From Rotaria sp. Silwood1 (taxonomy: Eukaryota; Rotifera; Eurotatoria; Philodinida; Philodinidae), in the NCBI GenBank assembly GCA_905250075.1, contig CAJNOP010000186.1, positions 47,878 through 111,877 on the forward strand: a stretch of 64,000 bases of DNA, in the 5' to 3' direction. A program made the position numbers and the translations under genes. Position 1 is the first letter of the stretch. The number at the start of each line of letters is the position of its first letter. The notes under the pieces are model-generated. The model was not told where the DNA came from. It saw nothing but the letters and a program-made list of their open reading frames with translations, and did no database searches. This document shows positions 39,221 to 52,600 of the stretch, one piece after another.

Positions 39221-39890
39221 AAATAAATTCCCACTACTATTCTTCGAAACAAAGGGGACTAATTTCATTGCTTTCAAAATCTTATTCATTTTATCAACTC
39301 AGTTATATATACATCCTATAAGTAGTAGAATGCAGAAATGGAAACCTACAACAATATGGGTTATTAACAAACGAACTATCAAGTTCAAGAAAAATAAGTT
39401 TGGCCGACTTGACCAGGATGTTAATGGCTAGTGCTACTATTTTTCCAAATTTGTTGTCGATTATTCATTCAAAATATTCAAAACTATTATTTGTTGGTGT
39501 TGTTTCACCAAATATTGCCGTCGTCTAGTCCCGGCTCAGGTTTGGATTAATTCGACTTCGATCATCGATTGGTCTTTTTTTCAGCGGAATTTCAAATGTT
39601 CGGATGTGCACAACCTAACTCTAGAACCAAGCTATGTAAAACGAGCGAGGAAAACGATATCGAATAGAAAGAAAATGGCTTATCGAAAGAAATGGAAGAC
39701 AGGAATACGAACAGACACAAACACAAGCATGAGGATTAAGTATTGATAGATCCTTGAGAAGTCATACGATTGTTGGAGGATAGTTTGATATCACTAGTTC
39801 ACATAACTCTGTTGATAAGATGCAGTAATTTTTCAGTAATGTAATAAGTTTATAGTTCCTAAATCGTCACCAAGCAAGTATCCTGGTGCA
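39221..39890. other. Interior between two inverted minisatellites
   Basis: About 670 bp of ordinary AT-rich sequence bracketed by inverted GC-rich arrays, so possibly the body of a foldback element whose terminal repeats are the arrays. No ORF of note. Confidence 0.45.
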
Positions 39891-40034
39891 TTGCGGGCAA
39901 GTGTCCCCACATGGGCAACTGTGCGGCGGGCAAGTGTCCGCTGCGGGCATGTGTCCTCCGCGGGCAAGTGTCCTACGAGCAAGTGTCCTGCGGGCATCTG
40001 TCCTGCGGGCAAATGTTCTGCGGGCAAGTGTCCT
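39891..40034. repeat. GC-rich 15-bp minisatellite, right inverted copy
   Basis: About nine units of GCGGGCAAGTGTCCT (15-17 bp). Its reverse complement contains the same irregular neighbours as the left array, including GGAGGACACATGCCCGCAGC, so the arrays are true inverted copies rather than independent tandem growths. Confidence 0.85.
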
Positions 40035-41398
40035 AGATTCAAAAATTTCCTATATTTTTTTCTAGAAGATATTTTAATAGAAATAACCATCAACATTTTC
40101 TTTCCCTTATTAACATTGTTGCCAAGGTAGTCACAAATGTCATAAGCATATTAAGTAGACTTTATTAATCGGATGAATAACTATTTCCAACAAAATACCA
40201 GTGTTGCTAAGCGATGTATTTATATACTGAATCCAGATGAACGAAACGAATTGATGTTTGGAAAGTGGGTGATAGGAGCCATAGTGACTCATTTTGACTT
40301 ACCTATTTTCTACAATAGCAAATTGTTGTTGACTGTGAAGCAAAACAGAACTGTAAGAATAAATATTACCGTTTCTATAGGCTTTTTTGTGAAGAAGCGT
40401 CCATTTTGTGTTTCAGGTTGACATGCCTTTAATGAAGAATAAACAATAGTATCCTTATTAAGTCATGTATAGATGACACTTACGTATTAGGATGGAAACC
40501 ATGCGCGAGAGTTATTTGAAAAAACAGTATCCTTCTTCAGTGACTTAGTGATTGCAGTCATATTGGTCACAATGTAACATGGTGTGATCACACTTAAAAG
40601 TCATACTTATATGCACCTAATGGAGGTTGACGAAAGTTACGAAATGATATGTGAGAGGGTGTGAAAAGATTGTCCAAAGCTTCATGTTTAGAAAACAAAT
40701 GAAAGAAATATTCTTGTCACGAGCCGTGTCGTAGGGATATTAAATTATGTGAAGTTTTGGGATTGCGAGGTTCAATGCCAAAACTATTGATTATATTATT
40801 ACATAATACCAAACCATGGATTTTAGATATTTTCAAAATAAGGCGCAAATATTACACTGACTCGGCAACTGGATATGGCATTTTTGGGCAATACTTAAAA
40901 ATTCATGGCAGTGAGCACTGTATTACATTCTGGTGAGTACTTATATGCATACTCGCATGCATTTTTTCCTCAGTTGAGCTTTTATTGTGCACCCAACACT
41001 ATGCTAATCAGCATATGTTGGATTAATTTGCGTTCCATTAGATATCATAAGAACGAATATCTTTTCATTGGAAACATTATGATAAATAATTTCCCTAACA
41101 CAGATCAAAGTTTCCTTTCATTGATTATTTTTCAGTATCGAAGGCTTAGCTTCTTTAATGATATATGCCATCATACATAGGAAAGTATGCCATTTTTAAT
41201 GTTTGTATATTTAATCTTTAAACGTTTTGTCTCTAGGAGGTAATTAGGTAGCTAAAAAGAGCTTTAGAACAGATAGTGTGAAGAATACACAAGAACAAAT
41301 TTTATTATCGCTTGAAAAAAATGAAAATTTCCTAGATTTAGAATATAAATCTAAGGACGGATCGTTCTTTTGCGATGTTTATGCTAACCGATCCCGTT

Positions 41399-41823
41399 CC
41401 CAGGTCGATCATTCCGGATGTTCGTAACGGCATCGTAAACGGTATAAAACGGCCCTATTACGGGCCGTAATCCGTCAGCCCATTTTACGGCCACCGTTTA
41501 GTGCAGTAAACGCTCATCGTTTTTACAAGAAACAGTCATCGTTTTTCACCGTATTTTAGCCGTAAAATGGTATGCCGAAAAACGGTCTCCATACAATATC
41601 GTGCAATATTATACAATATTGCTTCTCGTATTATTTTCATCATCCCATTTTACGGCTAAAATACGGCGGAAAACGATGGCCCTTTCTTGTAAAAACGATG
41701 ATCGTTTATTGCACAGAACGGTAGTCGTAAAACGGGCTGACGGATTACGGCCCGTAATAGCGCCGTTTTTCGCCGTTTTATACCGTTTACAGTAATTTAC
41801 GACGCCATTTTCTTTGACCTGGG
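41399..41823. mobile_element. Palindromic foldback element, 425 bp, CCCAGGTC ends
   Basis: Ends CCCAGGTC and GACCTGGG. Arms of ~160 bp pair over TAAACGGTATAAAACGG, ATTACGGGCCGTAATCCGTC, CCATTTTACGG and TTTTTACAAGAAA. Rich in CCGTTTTACGG words. No coding capacity. Similar CGTATTT/ACGGTC vocabulary at 44720-44980 may be an older, unalignable relative. Confidence 0.85.
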
Positions 41824-42368
41824 TTGTTGTTGTGCGGGTATTTGTAGCTTTTACTATAGTTTCACATTCGTTTAGAATAAATCATGAACCTATAAATACA
41901 GTTCATTAAGTTCAAAAAACGCACCAGGAGCAGTTTACATTTCTTGTGTGTTACTAGAGTAAGAAAGATATCTTTAATTATTTAAATATAGCTTACGTTA
42001 TAGTTAGACTGTACAGACATTTTAATTAAATTGATATAAGTTATTGAAGAAATAGTTTACGTGACATACAAGCTTCTTACTCAAGCTTCTATGACGCCCA
42101 TTGAAACATTTGTACTGCACACATATTAATCAATCATAAGTATTACCAAACATAAAAGTTAGAATTATTCATTCAGAGTCTTTTCATTCGATTAGCATTT
42201 AGCACATGCACCTCCTACACAAAAGGCTAACTATTACAGGATGAGTAGATAATTGCAAAAATGCGACATTTAAATCAAAACCATTACAAAATTTGTTAAG
42301 AAGTATTTTCTGTTTTTGAAAAGCGAACCTAGAAGAGACTTCTTTCCTATGAGACTGCTCATACTTTT

Positions 42369-42773
42369 CTAAGTGCAAGTGATAACTATCGCTTGTTTGA
42401 TATTATACAGAAAAAGTAGATTTCGCGAAACACGATCTAAAAGCAGCGTTGACTTAGAGAGATTGAACTTTTGATCTTCCATCGGCGGCAGACCATGACA
42501 AACATTATTATAGAAATGCCGTAAATAGTCACAAAGACTTAAACAACGTCCTCTTCTCCCTATCACAAACCCTGATGGACACATTAGTGGTGCAGCTTCT
42601 CGCTTACGGATAGTGACAGATACTTTATTGTTGTCGTCTTCTGCTGATGAAACATGACGAATATACTCGCCATATCGAATCCTTCTGCAAGATGAGTATA
42701 AAACATGATGGAATCTAAGATAACTATCCTTTTCTCTTCTTCCGCACTGACTGTAATGTGTAATGATTATCAT
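42369..42773 (-). CDS. Candidate cysteine-rich secreted-peptide exon (weak)
   Basis: Open frame of 134 residues from an ATG at 42773, or an exon starting at 42684 after a good acceptor (CTCATCTTGCAG). The downstream part reads VSVTIRKREAAPLMCPSGF and then C-x11-C-x3-C-x10-C. The RKREAAP segment looks like a dibasic proprotein cleavage site, and the compact cysteines suggest a disulfide-bonded peptide. Codon composition is less AT-biased than the flanks. No signal peptide is present in the frame and no upstream signal exon was identified, so this may be a gene fragment or chance ORF. Product family not recognised. Confidence 0.3.
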   Translation of the reverse strand: MIIITHYSQCGRREKDSYLRFHHVLYSSCRRIRYGEYIRHVSSAEDDNNKVSVTIRKREAAPLMCPSGFVIGRRGRCLSLCDYLRHFYNNVCHGLPPMEDQKFNLSKSTLLLDRVSRNLLFLYNIKQAIVITCT

Positions 42774-45700
42774 CGTTCATCATTGGCATATATCAATAGT
42801 GAGTAGGATTTCAAAAACTGAAAGCTATGTTGGTTGGTTATTTCTTTTACAAAATTGGCAGCTCTATCGTGTTTCACATTTCAATCCTACAGAGATTGCA
42901 CCAAGAGCGTTTCTTCACTTTCTGTCACAAGATAGATAAGGAAAAAGTTTTCTTTCTATAGTCTATGTATGGAGCGCATTAAGCAGTATTAAAATGTTGG
43001 ATTCCAATCTACAAGCCAATCATGCACTCATATAACTAAATCTCATCGCATAAGAACAATGCATACTATATACAGTTGTTCAAAAGTAACCACAGTCGAT
43101 ACACATTAAGCATAATTTGAGTAAATATTACACTATGTGCATCGGAAGAAATAGAAAGGCAAAAAGAATGGCAGAAGTAAGCATCAAAATAATCAAAATT
43201 TTGCCTTAATGGCAAGAAAAAAGCCTGAAAGACATTTCTCCTATTTAGCGACGAAAAAAATTCTTCCTTCCTGAGAGCTGCACACTCAAGTATATGCTGA
43301 ATGAAACGAAAATTACGCGATATGGTCGGTGAAAGAAGTATTTACCATTTTCTTGCATTAATGTCATTGAGGCTATTCGTTTCTGATTGGTTGCTCACTA
43401 TATATAAATTGATGTATGGCGCAGCAACATGAAGTTGTTTCGACATTTTCCACAGCTCAAATCGACGTTGTCATGTTTTACTGCAAAATGCTGTTTGTTT
43501 AATGCGTAAATTGGTTACGTGGAAAATTTTAAAAAGAAACAGAAGCATCGAAGGACGACAGCAATGCGCACCTTCATTATATCAACAAAACAAATGCATG
43601 TGAGTGTGCAGAATGAGAGAAAAAAGAGATCAGAAGTAATGAGAAAATAAAATGCACTGCACTGAGTTTTTGGTCTCGCGCTTACTACAAGTTTACAAGC
43701 ATATATACTATAATTTTTTTTAATTCATCTGCTGCAAGTTCATCGATATAGGTCATCAACAATTGAGGTAAGCTTTAACTGTAGACAAATGACAAAAGGC
43801 CGTTTCTTTCGATGCTTATCGTGTTATATTCTTAGCTTTGTTTCGTTCAATCACTTTTTGTGTACCTATTTTTGTCTGAAAAGCTTCTGATAAATTCTCT
43901 GCAGATATATTTACAGTTTGTTTTCTGAATTCTTTCTATCATAGAGCCCCTTGTCTTTCCTCTTCCTCCAGCAGTAGTGTTAAATTATTCCATTTTAGAA
44001 GACCATAAGAAGAATCGCTTCATGAGAAGTTTGTGTTTTCCCTATCAGAAATAGCCAAAATTTTGACTAATTTTGATAGATCATAGTAGAAAAGTATAAA
44101 TCTAGCAATAAAAGAAGAACAACTTATTTCAATCTAATATATCGAAACGTCTTTTGTTTTCTTGGATATGGCCACGTCTGGAACATATGATGAATATAGC
44201 GCGTGGCATGACAGTTGTTTCTTACATTCACGATTAAGATAAAACTCTTTTTTATTATGCATTTCTTCAATTTTCTTTACCCAGCCAATAGGTGACACTT
44301 TCAAATTAATTACTCAATCACAAAGAGTGCTACTAAGTAAAACTCTACTTTAAGCATTGTTTAGCTTCAGGTTATCAGCTTGGTAAGCACGTATCAGCTA
44401 AGTGTTATTAGAATTGCATACATCATGTGGTCATACATTTATATTTAAAAGGATTACTTATAGCACTCTTAATTGTACTTCTAATATTATTTCCAGTCTA
44501 TGATATTATCAAGATATCTACTTAAAAACTAGTGTCTTCAGTTTACAGCATGCACTTATTGTAATTCTATGTGAAAGGCTATGCTCTTGACTAGTTCATT
44601 ATTTCAATAGTTCCAGATGAAAACATTAATAATGAAAGATATTAGGTTTATATTTTCCAGGAAAACTTTTGATTGAAACATAAGAAACGATAAAAGAACT
44701 CAGATCAATCAAAACGAATATCATTTACGGTCCATTTTCTGACAGAAAACGGTAAGAAAACGGCATCTTTACAGCAGTAAACTGTCCGTATCTTCACGCA
44801 ATACTGATTGCAGTAATATGCCACTGTAAAGTGTACCTTATATTCGCCGTATAGAATCATATATATGACGCAATCTTAGTACGATACAGCCGTATTTCTG
44901 CATCCAGTTTCATGACTGCATACGGTCCGTTGACATATCGTATTTTCACTGTAAACAGCTATATATGGACTGTTTTTTTTTACTTGAGAAGTTGAAAGTT
45001 CTGAACCAGTGTCTGGTTAAGAAGACGTTCTTATAGTTATTCGACATAAAATTCATCATTAATTAGAGTCTTCTCACTTCTGGTAAGAGAATCACTTACA
45101 GTTCTCAAGACGGCTTTAAAATCGATTTATTAATACTTAGTGATTTTACTTGCATGAGGTTTTCTTTTTCTGTCAGAGTTTGCTAAAGATGTCTTATTGT
45201 CTCTGTTCAATAATAAAGACTTCCATGTGTCATCGCACCATGTTAAATCATCCGTGTTTGAAGATGTTTTATAGAAAACTAAAACATTCTTTTGTGCATA
45301 TTTACAGAATAAACCTTTTACTGATGATGGTTCTAATATGTGGATACAGTTTTAGAAATACTAAGTCGAGACTAATGACATTTTCATAATAATTAAATAA
45401 TAAGCTTTGGAGGTATATAAAGTATGCAGGCAACATGGCTAATAAAAAATAAGAGAGGATGCAGCTCTTTGCTGTGCATCGTATAATTTTGGCAGATATC
45501 TGGAACTTTTTCTAGCTATCATAGACACATCTTATCAGATATTTCTGTCTATGATAGTTTATAGCGCAGAAGGAGGAAAAGAACATTGAGAAACGGATAA
45601 AATGTTCTCATGATAGCCTGTAAGTCTTATGTATCTTCGTGTTTTTGAGAAAAGTTACATTCGTAAACAATGAATTGTGTAGCTCGGCTTAGTTAATGCT

Positions 45701-46621
45701 CTTGTTAGTAGTAAGCTATTAAAAATCTGACTTTGTATCTAGTAATAACGATTTCTAGATAAACAAAGTAGCGTTTTCTTTCAGAAAAATAATGCTTCGT
45801 TGGTTTTCATGCTAATTTGGAAGGACAGTTTTACTCGCTATATTTAAGCATAAAAGTCGAAAAAAGCATTCGGAAGCCTTGCTCATAGTAGCTTTATTTG
45901 CATAAGCTGGCTTCTTCTTTGTGAGTGTCTGCCTTCGACCATATGTAATAGAAAAATGCATTCAGTGATTGACATGATTTGAAGTGCTTTTTTTTCTTTC
46001 TCTCTGTTTATTTATCCCTGGGAGAATAAAGAGCCACGAAGCTCTCCTTGTTTGCATTCTATACCATTTGCTCTTTATGCTTTTATTTGCCTATCTATCG
46101 CTGTCTCTTTCTTATTCGTCCGTCAGGGCCTTCATCTTTTTTTATCTGTAGAATGCATGAATTTTGCGCGAGAAGGAGTCTTTCATCGTTCTTTCTTGTT
46201 TTCTTTCTCAGACATGTTATTCTTCTCGTGCTATCATTATTTCTTCTCGTTCTTTTTCTTTTCTCATCGAATAGGGTGTAATGACATTTATCGGATCGTT
46301 TCATACATCTAAAGAACATGATTTCTTTTTCTTTTTCTTTTTCTTTTTTTACTTCTTTCGTTCTGTACGTGCATGTGCGTGTATTGTTTACCAAGATTAT
46401 TTGCATTGAGCTATGTCGCTAGTATCGCACGGAATAATATTACACTATTCTTCGATTAGAATAGGCTCAAAAATATTATATTACTTTTATTCTAGATTCT
46501 ATTGTTTCTTCCATATTAGATGAATTAGTGATTATTTCATTTTAATTTGATATATCGATCACAAGAAGGTATTTCCATTACAGTATGCTTTTAGCTACTT
46601 AAATTAGTTTTATTTTTCTTC
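42774..46621. other. Gap upstream of the 998-residue protein gene
   Basis: About 3.8 kb without a supported gene. Contains a 12-bp perfect hairpin at 45516-45557 (CTATCATAGACA / TGTCTATGATAG) and pyrimidine-rich runs near 46170-46360 that cause false ORFs. The promoter of the gene beginning at 46622 should lie in the right part. Confidence 0.4.
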
Positions 46622-49600
46622 ATGTCAGCATATCTGATGATGGTCAAAAGCGAACAAATGAGGAGCACTAATCATTTAAAACGAATTGTGCCAATCGGAT
46701 CAACTGTATCTCTTCCATCACAATCATCTATATTTCCAACAACATCAATCGTCATTTCTCAACGATCACCTGATATACATGCAATTGATATATCTTCAAT
46801 CAAAGGCCGATTTGCATGGGAAAAAATAGCGCTTGGCGACACCTACATGCCTGTTATTTTTCGGTATGTAAACATCATTTTTAATTTATTAATGTTTTTC
46901 AAAGAAATTTAGTCAATAAAAACTGTTCTAAGATATCATTAACATTATGAATTAGTTTGATGAGATTAACAACGTTGTTAGTAGCTCCATCTTCATATCG
47001 TAGCATTGCTCAAATAACTATCGATTGAATGAATGACACATACGTCTCAAAACAAATAAAGCAGAATGAGAAAAAAAGTATATTAGACATGCATATACAG
47101 CAGTGCGAAGCATTAATAAAATCGCATTCTTTTGCGTTCTTTGCAATCTATGCGACAAATGTATCCAATAGGCTTGTTTTTTTTTTGTTTTACCTTTGGG
47201 ATAAGATTTTCAAGGATGTATGCCTAAAATGCGTTGCATTGATTATACTACTGGAAAAATATTTTATAGTGCAGTTTTTGCTTTTTTGCTTTTCGTTCTG
47301 ACTACTTGTTATTTTAGTAAGATGTATTTTCGTATACAAGCTTTGCTCATTGCAATGATAGAGTATAAAGCGAGATATATCATGTATAGCATTCTTCATC
47401 GTTGACTGAAAATAAATGGCCTTATGAGGAAAAAAGAAATACACGACACATGTGTAAACAATACGTTTCTAATAGAAAATACTGATGTAGTATAGAGTGA
47501 TCTAAAACCAAGCAATAATTCCGATTACTTTCGTGATACTCGATCTATTATCTGTTCTTTACGCTGTAAAATCCTAAGTAAAATAAAATAAACACATTTA
47601 AGCATTGGTCACAAAAAGAATCAAAATCATCTGATGACTTTCAGTTAGTTCATATGATGTCGACAAGATTCATCATCAAAAAAAAATCTTCACAGGACTA
47701 TGTCACTAAGCTATATATGCAACCGTTGAAAATGAAACTAATAAAATACTGTGAAGATAAATATTTCCTATGTTAGAACTATTCAATCTATTTACTATTA
47801 TAAAGAATACAGAGGCGTATTGTATAGCAAAAAAGTGTGCACTAAAGCATTTCCGCATGACTACAATATATACTTGAAATAAAATGAACGCGAGTGAAGA
47901 ACTCTCAAAAATCAATATAAAATCTAGGAAAAAAGCATTTCTATTTTCTGAATAATGGATATCTTTCATTGGCTATAAATAATTGATGTTTATAGTCAGA
48001 GTATATTTTCTTAAAATAAGATCAAGGTCAATATTAACAGATAACTTGCAATTAGTACTTAATGAGTTTCCTCCGTTAATATTGTTAAGAAAAAAAAATT
48101 CTTCGGCATGTTCGCATGCTCAATAGATATCTTATTGCACAGTACTTATACTTTATTATCATTTTTAACATTTCATTACTGATAAAAAAGACAAGTTGAT
48201 ATATATCCCCCTGGAAAAAAATAGTTAGACTCGGTATTTCGAATATATTTCCACTATATGACCACACTTTTTTAAAAGTAATTGCATATTCTGAAAGTCC
48301 GTGGAGTTTTCTATCACTCTGTATAATTAGGTTTTAGTTTCGACCTATTCATTATCAAAATAAATTGAGAACAATGAAAGCACCCTCGTGTCCAGATTCC
48401 CCACAGACAGGATTTTGTATCCTCAACTAGTTTTTTAAACTTTTCGACTATAGAAATATCCTTCTAAAAAAACGTAATTATGTATTCTGATAGAGCTTGA
48501 AATTCTCTATCATCCCATATATTTAGCTATTGCCTTACATTTATTTGTTAAACAATAATTTGAGTACAATGAACGCACCCTCAATCGACAAATATCAAAA
48601 ATCTGCATTTTTTCGCCACTTTTTTTAGTTTTCCCTCCAATTATTATCCCTATAGGAATAATTTTTTTCAAAAGAAATTACATATTCTGATAGCGCTTGA
48701 AATTCTCTATCATCCTATGTATTAATGTAGTGTCTTGAATTTAAATAGCGAAAAAAATGCAGATTTTTGGTACCTGTCGATTCACGATGTGTTCATTGCA
48801 CTCAAATTTTTTTTTAAATAAATCAATATAAGAAAATAAATAAATATACAGGATGATAGAGAATTTCAAGCTCTATCAGAATACATAATTACTTTTCTCA
48901 AAAGATGGTACTATAGTGATAAAAAATTTAAAAAACTAATTTTGACGACAGTGACAAATCAAGTTTATGGGAATCTGAACATGAGGGTGCCTTTATTGTA
49001 CGTGAATTTGTTTTTTAAGGAGAATTGCAATCCAAAATGTTTATATATAGTTTTGTAGAGAACTCTTTGGGCTATCCGAATATATCCTTATTTTTTCAAA
49101 AAGATTAATTTATAGTAATAATTTATTGAAAATACCTTGTCGAACTATTTTTGTCCAGGGGGATATATATATTGCTCGCAAGGAAAAATAATATATAAAC
49201 TTATCATTTAATACAAATGTCTGAAAATGCAAATGATTGAAAGATGATAAATAATCTTTTTAATACTTGAATTTTTTATTAAATTTTGAAAAGTTATGAA
49301 TAATGATATTTGCATAATATATTCTTTTTTTTCATATAATAAAAAGAAAACAAACCTACAAGTCTCCTACACATAAAATTTCTTGTAGTAGAGATCATAA
49401 ATCAAAATGAAAACAAAAACAACAACAAAATATTTCATTCTCACATAATATTTATTCTTTTATAGTGGTACAACAAAATATTTTTGTGTTAAAATGCTTC
49501 GTAAATTATTAGCTGAATATCCTGAAGATATTTTACGTCGTTCAGCATATTATCAATATCGAAAACCGATTGCTTTATATGTAGCAACTTCACATGAACT

Positions 49601-52600
49601 TGAACTATTAAATCGAATAAATGCTCAACATTCTCATTGGACATATGCACGACAACCATTTACTGTTGCTGATGAACTTATACGTGTTTCGGATTTTCTT
49701 CCATTTTATGAATATCTTCGTCTGTCATTTAAACCAACGTCTATTCCACAAACTACATCAGCAAATTCATTGAGACCAATTTTACCACAAGCTACAAAGC
49801 AATCATCATCGGATTTTAGTTTAAATACATCAAATTCACTTCTTGGACATTCAACAACTCCACTTGCAACAACATCTACTCAGATACAACCATATGTAGT
49901 ACAGGAAATACATCGTGAAAATATTTCATCGATTTCACGACCACTAGCACCACCACTACCCCCACCACCTGTACAACGTCCTCCTCCACTATCAAAATAT
50001 GATGTGCAACTATCTACAGTGCCACGACAAGTACCACAACCACCTTCTACACAACAAAGATTACAATTACCTCCACCACCTATTCAACAACCGAAAGCAA
50101 CATCGTCGAATGCTGTTATGAATTCAACAAATACAGGTAAAGAATATATACATGAAAAGTAATCAGTAAATATGTAAAAGTACTTGTGGAAATTGAAAAT
50201 CTTATAAGACCAGAAATCAATCATTGTTTTTTGTGTAATGATGACTGTCTTATTCTATAGTGCTTCCAAATAAACCTTTGACTACTCCCGCTGTAACTTC
50301 TGTATCTCAACCATCAACATCAACTACACCAATACCAGCGAACAGTTCTTCATCTCCGGATCCAACTGTTTCATCATCGATAGTAATAACTAGTCGCAAG
50401 TTATCAACAACTTCAACAGAAAAACAATTGACATCGACATCTAGACAACCATCATCATCATCATCATCTCCAGTATCAAAACCATCTCAGCTTAATTCTG
50501 GGTGGTTACAAATAAATAAACTCTATACACCTTATGTATCATCAAGTACATCAAATCATCATTTATATAAAATACCTGTTAGTCTTCTGACATTTTATGA
50601 TCTTCTTAAAATTCCATCATCTGAAAATAATACAAATAATCCAAAAGATTTACCATTTTCTTGTGAACAAACACGTGTTACACCACAAGAAATTGAACTT
50701 ATTAATGAACTTTGTGTCAAACAACATATTAAACCATTTTCTGATGATACAAAACTTATTGATTTATTAACATTTTATCAATATTCTTCAACTAATGTAT
50801 TATTTATAAAAGAATTACCATTAAATGATCCAAAAACATCTATTTGTAAAGATTGGACATCAATTGTACAAATTAATGGTGGTATTTGTCGTTTACGTAA
50901 TATAGCAACGTTACATGAACAAACTGTGCCATTTATTGGAAATAATTTATTAAAAAATTTTATTATCTCATCACAATGTTTATCATCAGCATCATTAACC
51001 ACACCAACCACAGCTGAAAATGAATTTCTTCAATTAATACTATTCTTTAGTAATATGTCAATAAATTTACATAATGCAAAATTAATCGATATTGAATCTG
51101 TACGAAAAGAATACACGGTTGATTTAATACTTTTATTTAATGATAAATTTCCTTTAAATGCACTTAATTATCAACATCAACGTAAGAAAAAAAAAGAAAA
51201 TCAGTCAAAAAAAATCAATAAATTCATTTGTTTTCTTAGCCAAAACGCCATCATCTTCACAAGGACAAGCTACTCAGTCAGATTCTCCAGCAGCAACAAA
51301 TACGGTAAAAACAAAATAAATATCTCAATAAGTCCTATACGCAAATGGATTTTTACTTACATACATGCATGAATAGGGACCATACACTAGCTCATGTGTT
51401 TCTAGGGGCAATACCTTGTCTTTCATCTCTCTTTCTCAACAGTCTTATTAACATATACTAGGAAGACACTTGAGAAAGAAAGCTAGAACAAGAGGTGCCG
51501 CTCTAGGCAACAAATAAACTATTATATGGCTACTTTTCATACATATGTGTGGTCAACAAGCAATTTGGGAATAAGACTCATTTTTTTTCTAAATCTATTT
51601 TAGTTTGCTGAATCAACACCACCTCCATCGCCAACATCACCACAGACAAATAATCATACTGTTACTTCGGCATCTCAATTACCAGTGGCATCATCTTCAT
51701 CGAATCGTTATCAAAAACAAATTATATTTCATGGTCATTCAATGACAGCATACATATGTTCGGGTATTGAAACCAATGCTCAACGGGAATGTATTTCAGT
51801 TAGAGAATTATGTAATATGCTTTATCCAAATTCATCAATAATTGATAAACTTGAAACAAGAATGCTTCGCTTATTACGAATAAAAAAGATCAATCGATTT
51901 CGACCACAAAATCAACAATCAATAAGTTTGACTCGTTTAGTTGATATTCAAGATATTGAAAAACATTGGGATTATATTGAAAAAGGAATGCATTCGTTAT
52001 CTAATAATAGTCAGTAAAATATGACTAAATAAATTTTCATATATTCCTATATATTTTTTTATAGATGATGAAGAAAAGAAAATTGTACAAGAAAATACTT
52101 CATCATCATCGGATAAAGATTTAAAGGCAAGTATATCAAATAAAATAGAAAATAAAAGAAAAATACTTGTGCAAGAAACTTCGATTGAAGTAAATCAAAG
52201 TGAAAAAAGACCATTGATGAGTGAATTGGAAGATGTACCTATTGTGGAACAAGTTTGTAAACGTGGACGACCTTCGGGAGATGATAATAATGGTAATAAT
52301 AATAATAATAATAATCACAATAATGATGAACAATCAAAATCGGTATCAACAAATTCAACTCAAACAATTGAATGTAATCATTCAAATAATAATGAAACAA
52401 AAGAAGATAAAAAAGTTGATAATGATAAAAATCAAATGAAAAATCGACGAAATTCTCCTCCACTTCCACCTCCACCAACTTCACCAATTAAACCAATCCT
52501 TCGACATCATGATAAAGATACTAGACAGAAAAAACTTCAACCAGCAACTCGACATCTATCAACTGAATCATTAATATCATCACGAAAATCCATCACACCA

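Noticed and set aside
38901..40130. Cys-Pro-Ala-Gly-Lys repeat proteins on both strands
   Set aside because: Translations of a 15-bp minisatellite, open in several frames and both orientations; no start or splice context.
46048..46406. Three overlapping ORFs on both strands near 46.1-46.4 kb
   Set aside because: Poly-pyrimidine tract effect (TTTTTCTTT repeats); no family resemblance.
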